Shown: positions 23,554-32,205 of the stretch, piece after piece
Layout of the letters: each line of letters starts with the position of its first letter
Numbering within the stretch: the first letter of the stretch is position 1
NCBI RefSeq assembly: GCF_001280595.1
Contig: NZ_LITU01000081.1
Coordinates: 366,461-430,460 of the forward strand
Length of the DNA stretch: 64,000 nucleotides
Source of the DNA: Paenibacillus xylanivorans
GTDB lineage: Bacteria > Bacillota > Bacilli > Paenibacillales > Paenibacillaceae
Direction: 5' to 3'
Translations under genes and position numbers: made by a program
Notes under the pieces: model-generated
Seen by the model: the letters and a program-made list of their open reading frames with translations, nothing else
The model's database searches: none
Told to the model about the DNA's origin: nothing

Positions 23554-24406
23554 TTTGATTAAATCTTTCCAGTATGTACCGGTTGATGACCGCAAACGAC
23601 TCGAAAATCATCATCATTATGGTGGACCGCAGTCTGATGCGGAGATAGATGGTGAACGTGCTGAAGGTTCCGAAGCTGAGATGCTTCAGGCACGCGTGGA
23701 CGAAGAAACACAACGTCTTACCGCGGAGATGCTGGAGGATGCCAAGGAGTTTGCAGAAAAGCAGGTACGTGAAGCTTCGGAGGAAGCGGAGCGATTGCTT
23801 CAAGAAGCCCGTGAACAGATTGATAGCTGGTGGCAGGAGCAGCGTCAGCAGGATGAACATCTGACTGAAGCGCTTCGTTCACAAGGTTTCCAGCAGGGTT
23901 TTGAAGAAGGCAAAGTACATGCTGAACTGGATCTCCAGGTGAAGATCGAAGAGATGATGAAGGAAGCCCGTGGGGTGCTTGAAGAAGCTTATGTTGCCAA
24001 AGAGCAGATTATTCAGGAAGCAGAGCCTTTCCTTGTGGATCTCGCCTGTGGTATCGCTGAGAAAGTGATCGACAAACAACTCTCGGTTGAACCAGAACAT
24101 ACGATTGAACTGATTCGTCAGAGTTTGTCTCGCAAACGTGAACAGGGGATGATCACCTTATGTGTGGCGCCTGATCAATTTGCTTTTGTACAAGCCGCAC
24201 GTGAAGAGTTGGCTATGGCAATTGACTCTCAGGCAGAATTGCAGATTTTGCCTGATGCTACGGTAAAAGACAAGGGATGTGTTATACGGTCGTCGTTTGG
24301 AAGCGTAGATGCCAGAATTGATACCCAGCTCGCTGAAATTAAAAAAGAACTGATCCGCATAGCACTTGAGGATGAGGGGCGAAAAAATCAACATGAAGAT
24401 TCTTAG
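23546..24406 (+). CDS. fliH: flagellar assembly protein FliH
   Basis: About 286 residues. FliH holds the FliI ATPase in check and links it to the C ring. The protein begins MSNLIKSFQYVP from a TTG at 23546, 9 nt after GGAGGAG. The middle (about 50-165) is Glu/Gln/Ala-rich and predicted coiled coil, and the C-terminal domain resembles the peripheral stalk of V/F-type ATPases. The start lies inside the end of fliG and the end overlaps fliI, a sign of translational coupling. Confidence 0.9.
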   Translation: MSNLIKSFQYVPVDDRKRLENHHHYGGPQSDAEIDGERAEGSEAEMLQARVDEETQRLTAEMLEDAKEFAEKQVREASEEAERLLQEAREQIDSWWQEQRQQDEHLTEALRSQGFQQGFEEGKVHAELDLQVKIEEMMKEARGVLEEAYVAKEQIIQEAEPFLVDLACGIAEKVIDKQLSVEPEHTIELIRQSLSRKREQGMITLCVAPDQFAFVQAAREELAMAIDSQAELQILPDATVKDKGCVIRSSFGSVDARIDTQLAEIKKELIRIALEDEGRKNQHEDS

Positions 24407-25712
24407 CTCACAGAGATACATGGAACATCTCAAGCAATTTGATCCCGTTCGCATTAATGGTAAGGTCACACAGGTCATTGGTCTTATGGTTGAGTCTGAA
24501 GGTCCGGATGCTAGCATTGGTGATGTATGTTACATCTACCCCGGAAAATCTGCCAAGCCACTTCAGGCAGAGGTTGTCGGGTTTAGGGATAACAAAGTAT
24601 TGCTCATGCCACTCGGTGAACTTCAATCCATTGGTCCTGGATGTGATGTGGTTGGAACGGGTAAACCACTTGGGGTTCAGGTTGGATCAGAATTGCTTGG
24701 TAAGGTGTTAGATGGATTGGGACAACCTTTAGATGGTTCCTTGTTGCCTTCCAGAATGCCGATGTACTCCACATCCAATACGCCTGTGAATCCGATGGAT
24801 CGTCCACGGGTACTTGAGACGATGAGTGTAGGTGTGAGAGCCATTGACGGGCTGTTGACGGTGGGCAAAGGACAGAGGGTCGGCATATTTGCCGGATCGG
24901 GTGTTGGTAAAAGTACACTGATGGGCATGATTGCCCGCAATACAGCAGCAGACGTCAATGTAATTGCTTTGGTGGGTGAGCGGGGCCGTGAGGTTCGTGA
25001 CTTTATTGAACGGGATCTGGGTCCGGAAGGGCTGGAACGATCCGTCGTTATTGTTGCTACTTCTGATCAACCTGCTCTGATTCGTATCAAAGGCGCGGTC
25101 ATCGCAACTACGATTGCGGAGTATTTTAGAGACAGAGGCATGAATGTCATGTTGATGATGGACTCCGTTACACGTTATGCCATGGCACAGAGGGAAGTGG
25201 GACTTGCCGTGGGAGAACCTCCGGCAATGAGAGGTTACACTCCTTCTGTTTTTGCGAGTTTACCCAAGTTGCTTGAGCGAGCGGGGACTGGGCCCACAGG
25301 TTCGATTACGGCTTTTTACACGGTTCTTGTCGACGGGGATGATATGAACGAACCGATCGCAGATGCGGTGAGAGGTATATTGGATGGTCATATTGTACTG
25401 AACCGGTCCATCGCGAATAAAGGCCATTTCCCTGCCATTGATGTGCTTGCAAGCATTAGTCGGGTTATGAAGGATATTGCTCCTGAAGAACAGCTGGAAG
25501 CCGTTAATAATATGAAGAGACTGATGGCTGTGTACAAGGAATCAGAGGATTTAATCAACATTGGGGCTTATCAAAGAGGTTCAAATGCAGCCATCGATGA
25601 ATCGATAGACCAGATTGATAGCATATGGAATTTCACGAGGCAGAAAGTCGATGAAAAAGTAACGCTGAGTGAAGTACAGGAACGTTTGATTCTTGAATTT
25701 GCAAGGAGATGA
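24393..25712 (+). CDS. fliI: flagellum-specific export ATPase FliI
   Basis: About 439 residues. This F1-beta-like ATPase powers unloading of flagellar export substrates. Walker A GSGVGKST is at 168-175; LVGERGREVRDFIE and MLMMDSVTRYAMAQRE (Walker B) follow, then GEPPAMRGYTPSVFA. The ATG at 24393 overlaps the end of fliH by 14 nt; upstream in-frame TTG 24366 and ATG 24372 are possible but extend beyond the family N-terminus. Confidence 0.95.
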   Translation: MKILSSQRYMEHLKQFDPVRINGKVTQVIGLMVESEGPDASIGDVCYIYPGKSAKPLQAEVVGFRDNKVLLMPLGELQSIGPGCDVVGTGKPLGVQVGSELLGKVLDGLGQPLDGSLLPSRMPMYSTSNTPVNPMDRPRVLETMSVGVRAIDGLLTVGKGQRVGIFAGSGVGKSTLMGMIARNTAADVNVIALVGERGREVRDFIERDLGPEGLERSVVIVATSDQPALIRIKGAVIATTIAEYFRDRGMNVMLMMDSVTRYAMAQREVGLAVGEPPAMRGYTPSVFASLPKLLERAGTGPTGSITAFYTVLVDGDDMNEPIADAVRGILDGHIVLNRSIANKGHFPAIDVLASISRVMKDIAPEEQLEAVNNMKRLMAVYKESEDLINIGAYQRGSNAAIDESIDQIDSIWNFTRQKVDEKVTLSEVQERLILEFARR

Positions 25713-25723
25713 ATGGGTAAACG

Positions 25724-26176
25724 ATGAAATTTCGATATCATTTCCAGAAGGTTGTTGACCTGAAAAGCAATGAAAAAACGCAAGCGGAGTGGATGTTATC
25801 CACAGCGATCGGGGAACTTCAGACGGAGGAAGAGCATCTTCTACAACTATTGAATGATAGAAAGGAAATGATTAATGTCATTCAATCCGCTACGGAAAGT
25901 AGTGCTTCTGTATCCAGCCTTCAGGAGATGCAGCGGTATGTCCATCACCTTGACGAGTGCATTTCACGCAAAAGTAGTGATGTCAGACATGCTCAGGTCA
26001 ATGTGCAACGGAATCAGACGTTTCTGAACGGCAAAATGATGGACGAAAAAGTATGGCTTGGGGCGAGAGACAAGGCCAAGATCAATTTTCAGCAGGAGAT
26101 GCTCCTCCGGGAACAGAACGATCTGGACGAGATGGCTACTGTACGCTTCGCTGCCAAAGCCGGACGCGCGAATTGA
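25724..26176 (+). CDS. fliJ: flagellar export protein FliJ
   Basis: 150 residues, nearly all alpha-helical coiled coil with Gln/Glu/Lys-rich heptads. FliJ is the gamma-like stalk of the FliI hexamer and helps recycle chaperones. Identity rests on the start MKFRYHFQKVVDLKSNEK, which is typical of the family, and on its place just after fliI. Confidence 0.9.
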   Translation: MKFRYHFQKVVDLKSNEKTQAEWMLSTAIGELQTEEEHLLQLLNDRKEMINVIQSATESSASVSSLQEMQRYVHHLDECISRKSSDVRHAQVNVQRNQTFLNGKMMDEKVWLGARDKAKINFQQEMLLREQNDLDEMATVRFAAKAGRAN

Positions 26177-26218
26177 TGTGGCCGGACGCGAAGTTGTCTC
26201 GTGAAGGAGGAATGAACA

Positions 26219-27154
26219 ATGGCTGTTAAAGACACAGATATGGAAAAAGAGTCGAGCGGCGGTTGGGAGAAGTTCTTGATGATTTCAATCCCAATTGTGT
26301 TCACTGTGGTTTTGTTGGGTGTTTTGCTCACTCTATTTAATGTAGATATTCGCAACAACCTGCTTGAAGTAGCTAACAAAATTCCTGTCGTGAAAGACTG
26401 GGTACCTGATCCAGTGCTAGATCCGGAGAAAAAGAAACTGGAGAAGAGCGAGCAGCAGGTTGAAAGTGCAGAAGCGACAATAGAAAAGCTTAAGGCACAG
26501 GTGAATGCAAAAGAAACTGAGCTCAAGGCAGCACAGGAAGCCACAACGACTGAGGCCAAAAAAGCAACTGATTTGCAAAAGAAATTGGATGATGCGGAAA
26601 AAGCTGCTGAAACCGCTGTGCAGAATCCAGAGACCGAGTCTGATTATCAGAAACAGATTAAAGATTTAGCTAAGATGTATGCGAACATGAGTCCCAGCAA
26701 GGCTGCACCCATTTTGCAAAATATGACGAATGAAGAGATGGTTTTGCTTCTGAGTGCAATGCAATCAGCTGCACAAACCAAGGTGTTGGAAAAGATGGAC
26801 CCCAAAACAGCAGCTGATGTCACGATGATGATGAAGGATGCGAAACCATCCGGTGATCTGGCCCTGGATGCACTGCAATCTCGCTTAAAGAAAGAGACTG
26901 CAACGACATCTACGGCGTCTACGACTAATTCCAAAAATTTGGATAAAAATCAACTCAGTCAAACGTTTGCTTCCATGTCGGCCTCAAGTGGAGCGAAGCT
27001 GTTGCTGGAAACATATAAGCTGAGTCCGGACAAAACCTTGACCATTTTGAATTCTGTTGACGATGCTACACGTTCTCAATTGCTTGAAAATATGTCGACT
27101 GAAAACTCGGTTGAAACTGCAAAAATATTAAATAAATTAATGGGTAACAAGTAA
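26219..27154 (+). CDS. MotE-like flagellar operon protein (YlxF position)
   Basis: 311 residues in the place of B. subtilis ylxF. A cytoplasmic N-terminus is followed by one membrane helix (about 20-43), a charged coiled coil (about 75-140), and an MgtE-N-like domain (DLAKMYANMSPSKAAPILQNM) from about residue 145. A second, more diverged copy (SQTFASMSASSGAKLLLETY) lies after a Thr/Ser-rich linker at ~245-311. Family members called MotE act as chaperones or stator-related factors for motility in other bacteria; the function here is inferred. Confidence 0.8.
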   Translation: MAVKDTDMEKESSGGWEKFLMISIPIVFTVVLLGVLLTLFNVDIRNNLLEVANKIPVVKDWVPDPVLDPEKKKLEKSEQQVESAEATIEKLKAQVNAKETELKAAQEATTTEAKKATDLQKKLDDAEKAAETAVQNPETESDYQKQIKDLAKMYANMSPSKAAPILQNMTNEEMVLLLSAMQSAAQTKVLEKMDPKTAADVTMMMKDAKPSGDLALDALQSRLKKETATTSTASTTNSKNLDKNQLSQTFASMSASSGAKLLLETYKLSPDKTLTILNSVDDATRSQLLENMSTENSVETAKILNKLMGNK

Positions 27155-27196
27155 GATTAGTAGCGTCTGTTTACTACGGAGAGGAGGTGAAAACAA

Positions 27197-28576
27197 ATGT
27201 CGATTGTATATCAAATGACATCCACATCATCCGCCAAGACAACAGGAGCAGCTCAGACAGCTGGAATTGGATCCAAAGGTGCAACTGCTGGTAGTGGTGA
27301 TTTTCTACAAACTCTTGCCCAATCATTGAATGGTGGTGCAACGGCGGAGAACAGCTCGGCTGCAGCAGGGAGCTTAACAGCGAATCCGCTTATGTTTACC
27401 TTTGCAGCTAGTGAAGACGGAGAACAAACATCGATCATCGATATCTTGAGTTCGTTATTCGCAGATTTGGATTCGCTAGATGAAGCTTTGGAAAATGATC
27501 CGTCACTACTAGGGGATTTACAAAGTCTGATTCAGCAGATGTACGCTCAATTAAATGCTAATTCAGGCACTCAAGTTGAAGGTTCTGAAGAGCCCGCAAC
27601 TGAAGCGGGAAGTGCAGCATCAGCAATTGATCTGGCGGAGCATCCTGCAGCAGTGCGTTTTGTATTACAGGATGTGCTTACACAGTTGATCTCTGGAATG
27701 AATGAGCCGGATAGTACAGTTGCCAAGAATGCTCCAGAATTCAAGCACCTGCTTCAATCTCTTCAAAGTCAGCTGCAAGACGCTGGCGTTGATACGAGTC
27801 TTAACAAAGGGTGGTCTGAACTTAAATCCATTCTGGATACATTAGTGGTGGCTAAGGATCAGGCGGTGCAAGTGGCTCCAACCAATCCCGTTCAAACGTC
27901 CAAGCAAGATTCCGTGGTACCGCAAGTTCTTGTTGCGGCGGCTTCAAATACTGAAACTAAAGTTACAGTTGATACGGATTCAACACCTACTGCAAATGAA
28001 GCTGGAGAAGTGGATCATTCAAGTATCATCACGGCAGGAGAGTTGTCTCTACGTTCATCAGGTACATCAGCAGGTAAACCAGCTGAGCCTGTCATGCAAG
28101 CATCCCAGTTTGCAAAAGAGATGACAGAGTTTGTTGTGAATAAGTTGGATATTGTGCAGCAAAAGGGATTTTCGGAGGCGACTATCTCCCTCCGTCCGGA
28201 GCATCTGGGTAAGCTGGATGTACAGATTACTTTGCAAAACGGACAACTGGTTGCACGTTTTATGACCGAGCATACGATGGCGAAAGACATGCTGGAACAG
28301 CAAATGATGCAACTGCGTAGCTCGCTTCAAGCTCAAGGCATTCAAGTGGAACGACTTGAGGTTACTCAGAACAGCTCACTTGGTTCACAAATGTACCAGG
28401 ATGGTGGACGCCAGCCAGGAAGTAATTCTCAGCAGCAACGGCGCTCACGTGAACGTGAAGAACAATCGGATGATGCTGTAACTACAGCAACTCTGCAAGA
28501 AGAATTACGCAACTGGCGCAGTGAGCATGAAGAAGGAAATGACCTGCGAAGAGACACGTTTACAGCAGAGGCTTAA
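27197..28576 (+). CDS. fliK: flagellar hook-length control protein FliK
   Basis: 459 residues. FliK is secreted, measures the hook and flips FlhB specificity. The N-terminal two thirds are low-complexity Ser/Thr/Ala/Gln-rich. The C-terminal Flg_hook domain (about 310-400) shows EATISLRPEHLGKLDVQITL and LRSSLQAQGIQVERLEV. A basic Arg/Gln-rich tail follows. GAGGAGGTG lies before the ATG. Confidence 0.92.
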   Translation: MSIVYQMTSTSSAKTTGAAQTAGIGSKGATAGSGDFLQTLAQSLNGGATAENSSAAAGSLTANPLMFTFAASEDGEQTSIIDILSSLFADLDSLDEALENDPSLLGDLQSLIQQMYAQLNANSGTQVEGSEEPATEAGSAASAIDLAEHPAAVRFVLQDVLTQLISGMNEPDSTVAKNAPEFKHLLQSLQSQLQDAGVDTSLNKGWSELKSILDTLVVAKDQAVQVAPTNPVQTSKQDSVVPQVLVAAASNTETKVTVDTDSTPTANEAGEVDHSSIITAGELSLRSSGTSAGKPAEPVMQASQFAKEMTEFVVNKLDIVQQKGFSEATISLRPEHLGKLDVQITLQNGQLVARFMTEHTMAKDMLEQQMMQLRSSLQAQGIQVERLEVTQNSSLGSQMYQDGGRQPGSNSQQQRRSREREEQSDDAVTTATLQEELRNWRSEHEEGNDLRRDTFTAEA

Positions 28577-28595
28577 ACAGAAATGAGGTGAAAAT

Positions 28596-29141
28596 ATGGC
28601 TAATGAAGCGATTTCTACCAATAATACATGGCCTAACTATTCGGCAGCGAATAGAGCTACAACAAGCGCTGCAACAAAAGAGCTGGGCAAGGATCAGTTT
28701 CTTAAAATATTGATCACACAGCTACAAAATCAGGATCCGATGCAGCCAATGGAAGATAAGGAATTTATCGCTCAGATGGCTCAGTTCAGTTCGGTAGAAC
28801 AACTGGTGAATATCTCGTCTCAGCTCAAGACTTTGAATCAGTCTCTTGGGACAGTGTCTGGCATGATTGGCCGCGAGATCAGTTGGCTTTCTTCTAATAA
28901 AGAGGATAACGGAACCCTCCGTCAAGGTATTGTGGATTCCATCATCGTACGAGACGGTGTTCAGTACGCAAAAGTGGGCAATGACGAAATCAAACTGGAT
29001 GAAATTATTCAGGTAACCAATCCAACACTGGCTGAGGAAAATGAAACTCCAGTTCAGGACGCTGCAGATTCAGCTGTAACGAACGAAAGCAAGGAACCAG
29101 AACCATCAGCGCAGCCTGAAGACAATGGAAACACGTTATGA
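28596..29141 (+). CDS. flgD: flagellar hook assembly (capping) protein FlgD
   Basis: 181 residues. FlgD caps the growing hook. The conserved N-terminal block is KDQFLKILITQLQNQDPMQPMEDKEF followed by IAQMAQFSSVEQL, split here to keep quotes short. The C-terminal part is shorter than in enterobacteria, as in Bacillus, and ends in an acidic tail. Its stop overlaps the next start (ATGA). Confidence 0.93.
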   Translation: MANEAISTNNTWPNYSAANRATTSAATKELGKDQFLKILITQLQNQDPMQPMEDKEFIAQMAQFSSVEQLVNISSQLKTLNQSLGTVSGMIGREISWLSSNKEDNGTLRQGIVDSIIVRDGVQYAKVGNDEIKLDEIIQVTNPTLAEENETPVQDAADSAVTNESKEPEPSAQPEDNGNTL

Positions 29142-29521
29142 GTGATCGGATAACAGTAGGCCAACTGTACACAGGTCCAATTACACCCAATTTGCTTAAC
29201 CGTTCCAAAACGGGAGAAGCGTCCAATTTAACTGAACGCCCTTTTGCACAGGTATTGGAAGACAATCTTCTAAAATTGAGTAATCATGCTGCCAAAAGAT
29301 TGGAACAGCGTGGTATTGAACTCAAGACTGAGCAGATGCAGCAGATTGAAACTGCTCTGGATAAGGCTGCTGCCAAAGGAGCCAAGGAATCCTTGATTTT
29401 GATGAAAGATATGGCTCTTATCGTTAATGTCAAAAATCGCACTGTCGTTACAGCCATGGATAGTGAAAGCATGAAAAATAATGTATTCACTCAGATTGAC
29501 AGTGCTGTAATCATTTCTTGA
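29138..29521 (+). CDS. conserved flagellar operon protein (TIGR02530-like)
   Basis: 127 residues. The sequence FAQVLEDNLLKLSNHAAKRL and the stretch around DKAAAKGAKESLILMKD and VNVKNRTVVTAMD fit the small family known only as a flagellar operon protein found between flgD and the hook gene in many Firmicutes. It is absent from the B. subtilis operon. The start overlaps flgD by 4 nt. Function is unknown. Confidence 0.8.
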   Translation: MSDRITVGQLYTGPITPNLLNRSKTGEASNLTERPFAQVLEDNLLKLSNHAAKRLEQRGIELKTEQMQQIETALDKAAAKGAKESLILMKDMALIVNVKNRTVVTAMDSESMKNNVFTQIDSAVIIS

Positions 29522-29546
29522 CCGGCTGGCCCTTCTCGGGAGCCGG
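29522..29546 (+). other. GC-rich hairpin upstream of the hook gene
   Basis: CCGGCT/AGCCGG outer stem (29522-29527, 29541-29546) with CCC/GGG inside. There is no T run, so it is not a normal terminator. Confidence 0.55.
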
Positions 29547-29602
29547 AATGCCGCTGACCGACTGACGCGGTAACCAAATTAAGACTGGGAGGATTTTTAA
29601 AA

Positions 29603-30421
29603 ATGTTGAAATCAATGTACTCAGGCGTTTCCGGGATGCGGGGTTTTCAAACGAAACTGGATGTAATCGGTAATAATATTGCGAACGTGAATACGGTTGG
29701 TTTTAAAGGTAGCCGTGTCATGTTCAAAGATATTATGAGTCAGACCACTGCAGGGGTGACTGCACCGACGGATACTCCAACAGGTGGTGTGAATGCGAAG
29801 CAAATCGGTTTGGGTGTAACTGTAGGATCTATTGACACATTGCATCTTGCAGGAAGTCCTATGACAACAAACAATCCAACAGATTTACGTATTAATGGAG
29901 ATGGGTTCTTTCTGGTTTCCATGGGAGGAGATCAGGAGGTTCCATTTCTAACTCGTGCTGGGGATTTTCACGTAGATGCGGCTCGTAATCTGGTTACATC
30001 TGACGGCCTTTTCGTATTAGACAGTGAAGGGGAACAAATCACAATTGCTGATGATGTCGTTTCCTTTACAATCGGCCAAAACGGTATGATTAACCAGACA
30101 ATGGCTGATGGAACAATCGAAAGTGAAACTCAACTGGGGATTGGGAAAGTGGTCAACCCTGAAGGCCTAGAAAAAATAGGGGGTAACCTTTACCGGATGA
30201 CTGCCAATGCCAATCCTGACGGCACACTTGTTTCTTTAACAGCAAATGATGCCGAGAATGGAACAGGCTCAATTATTGCAGGACAACTTGAAATGTCCAA
30301 CGTAGATCTGACTGGTGAATTCACAGAGATGATCGTGGCTCAGCGTGGATTCCAGGCGAACTCACGGATTATTACAACGTCGGATGAAGTGCTTCAGGAA
30401 GTTGTTAACCTGAAACGTTAA
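29603..30421 (+). CDS. flgE: flagellar hook protein (short FlgE; FlgG-like)
   Basis: 272 residues, close in length and sequence to the B. subtilis hook protein FlgE (264 residues, once named FlgG). Marks are MLKSMYSGVSGMRGFQTKLD, the rod/hook motif NNIANVNTVGFKG at about residues 24-36, INGDGFFLV, and the C-terminal SNVDLTGEFTEMIVAQRGFQ with NSRIITTSDEVLQEVVNLKR. Hook subunits polymerise after export through the flagellar channel. An FlgG rod assignment cannot be excluded, but operon position favours hook. Confidence 0.9.
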   Translation: MLKSMYSGVSGMRGFQTKLDVIGNNIANVNTVGFKGSRVMFKDIMSQTTAGVTAPTDTPTGGVNAKQIGLGVTVGSIDTLHLAGSPMTTNNPTDLRINGDGFFLVSMGGDQEVPFLTRAGDFHVDAARNLVTSDGLFVLDSEGEQITIADDVVSFTIGQNGMINQTMADGTIESETQLGIGKVVNPEGLEKIGGNLYRMTANANPDGTLVSLTANDAENGTGSIIAGQLEMSNVDLTGEFTEMIVAQRGFQANSRIITTSDEVLQEVVNLKR

Positions 30422-30445
30422 TAACTGATTAGCAATTTTTAATGC

Positions 30446-30467
30446 GTGGGGGAGCTTGCTCCTCCAC
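30446..30467 (+). other. GC-rich hairpin downstream of the hook gene
   Basis: GTGGGGGAG, tetraloop CTTG, CTCCTCCAC: 9 bp with one G-T wobble. No T run follows; the swrD start lies 20 bp downstream. Confidence 0.55.
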
Positions 30468-30487
30468 TCTGATCGAGGGGGCTTAGC

Positions 30488-30709
30488 ATGATTTCGGTTA
30501 CGCGGTTAAATGGTTCTCCCATGTGGTTAAATGCGCTGATGGTTGAAATTGTGGAAGAGACACCAGACACGTATATTACTCTGGTAACCGGAAAGAGACT
30601 TATTGTGCTTGAAAAGGCCGATGAAGTCATTTCCAAAATTAAAGATTACAACCGTGAAATCGGGGTTCAGGCAGCCACTATTAAAGTGCAGCAAACGGAG
30701 GAGTCCTGA
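30488..30709 (+). CDS. swrD: FlbD/SwrD family flagellar protein
   Basis: 73 residues. MISVTRLNGSPMWLNALMVE and ITLVTGKRLIVLEKADEV are the family signature. In B. subtilis SwrD raises motor power for swarming and sits between the hook gene and fliL, the same place as here. Its stop overlaps the fliL start by one base (TGATG). Confidence 0.9.
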   Translation: MISVTRLNGSPMWLNALMVEIVEETPDTYITLVTGKRLIVLEKADEVISKIKDYNREIGVQAATIKVQQTEES

Positions 30710-31167
30710 TGAAAAAGATGTTGCCTTGGCTTGCAACAAGCTTGCTAGCTATAACACTCATTGTGGTGGTTGTGTTTGTATTTATGCAAGGACAGAACGG
30801 GAATAAGCTTGATACACATACGGCAGCTGCTGCAGAGAAGAAGATGACTGCGGATGAGATTGTTGCAGTTTCCTCAGAGCTTGGAGAAATTAAAACCAAT
30901 TTGGCTGATATAGACCATATTGTCGTTGTAAGTTTTTCTTTCAAATTATCCGACAAAAAAGCCAAAGAAGATTTTGAGAAAATCAAGGAAATCACGGTGA
31001 AGCCTATTATCATCCAGACGTTTGCGGATACCAAGTCTGATGAACTGGCTACAGCAAAAGGTCGTATTCAATTTAATAAAAAATTGACCGAGCTCATTAA
31101 TGAAGCTTTGCCAGAAGGTAAGCTGACCAGCACTAATTTTTCTTCTTTTGTGATGGCGCCAATGTAA
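30709..31167 (+). CDS. fliL: flagellar basal-body-associated protein FliL
   Basis: 152 residues with a short cytoplasmic N-terminus, one membrane helix (about 5-27) and an extracytoplasmic stomatin/SPFH-like domain. FliL surrounds the stator and supports torque. The C-terminal half (IIQTFADTKSDELATAKGR and LTELINEALPEGKL) follows the family pattern. Confidence 0.92.
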   Translation: MKKMLPWLATSLLAITLIVVVVFVFMQGQNGNKLDTHTAAAAEKKMTADEIVAVSSELGEIKTNLADIDHIVVVSFSFKLSDKKAKEDFEKIKEITVKPIIIQTFADTKSDELATAKGRIQFNKKLTELINEALPEGKLTSTNFSSFVMAPM

Positions 31168-31206
31168 TGAACAGGACACGCTGTAAATCTGTAAGGGGGT
31201 GAGAAC

Positions 31207-32205
31207 ATGGTGGATGTATTATCACAAAATGAGATTGACGCCCTATTAGCTGCCCTTTCCTCTGGTGAGATGGATGCTGAGGAATTGAAAAAGGAAGAAA
31301 CTCAAAAGAAAATTAGATCGTACGATTTTAAGCGGGCGGTTCGTTTTTCCAAAGATCATATTCGAAGCTTGACCCGTATTCACGAAAACTTTGCACGCTT
31401 TCTCACCACTTATTTTTCAGCCCAACTGCGGACGTTCGTTCAGATCAATGTCGTTCAGGTTGAACAGTTGCCTTATGACGAGTTTATCCGTTCTATTCCG
31501 AAGATGACGATATTGAACATATTTGAGGCGGAGCCATTACAGGGACGGATGGTGATGGAGGTTCATCCCAACGTGGGTTATGCAATGCTGGATCGTCTGC
31601 TTGGCGGAACAGGAAATGCACCGACAAAGATCGCATCGATGACGGAAATTGAGACGACGATTATGGAGCGGATTTTCAGCCGTGCGTTTGAGAGTTTGCA
31701 GGAAGCATGGAAGACTGTGTTGGATATTTCTCCAAGGATGGAAGCGCTGGAGACCAATCCGCAATTTATGCAGATTGTTTCCCCCAATGAGACCATTGCT
31801 TTGATCTCACTGAGTACCAAAATCGGTGACACCACAGGCATGATCAATTTGTGTATCCCGCATGTCGTTCTTGAACCTATTATGTCCCGGTTGTCGACTC
31901 ATCAGTGGTTTGTTTCGGAGAAAAAAACGAGAGCTCCGGAAGAATATGATGCTCTTAAAGAGCGTGTGAACAAAGCCAAATTGCCCGTCGTTGCGGAATT
32001 GGGAGAATCCAGGATTTCGATTGCTGAATTTCTGGGTCTGTCTGTTGGCGATGTCATTACGTTGAACAAACCCGTTGATGAGGGACTGTCCATTAAAGTT
32101 GGAGACAGGCTGAAGTATATGGGAAGCCCGGGAACGATCAAGGATCGTGTGGCTGTGCAAATAGACAAGATTGTCACCGAAGGAGTTGAAGAATTTGACG
32201 AGTAA
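31207..32205 (+). CDS. fliM: flagellar motor switch protein FliM
   Basis: 332 residues. FliM is the C-ring protein that binds phospho-CheY. The N-terminal peptide VLSQNEIDALLAALSSGE is the CheY-binding motif. The middle CheC-like domain and the C-terminal SpoA domain (SIAEFLGLSVGDVITLNKPV) follow. Its end overlaps the fliY start region. Confidence 0.95.
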   Translation: MVDVLSQNEIDALLAALSSGEMDAEELKKEETQKKIRSYDFKRAVRFSKDHIRSLTRIHENFARFLTTYFSAQLRTFVQINVVQVEQLPYDEFIRSIPKMTILNIFEAEPLQGRMVMEVHPNVGYAMLDRLLGGTGNAPTKIASMTEIETTIMERIFSRAFESLQEAWKTVLDISPRMEALETNPQFMQIVSPNETIALISLSTKIGDTTGMINLCIPHVVLEPIMSRLSTHQWFVSEKKTRAPEEYDALKERVNKAKLPVVAELGESRISIAEFLGLSVGDVITLNKPVDEGLSIKVGDRLKYMGSPGTIKDRVAVQIDKIVTEGVEEFDE

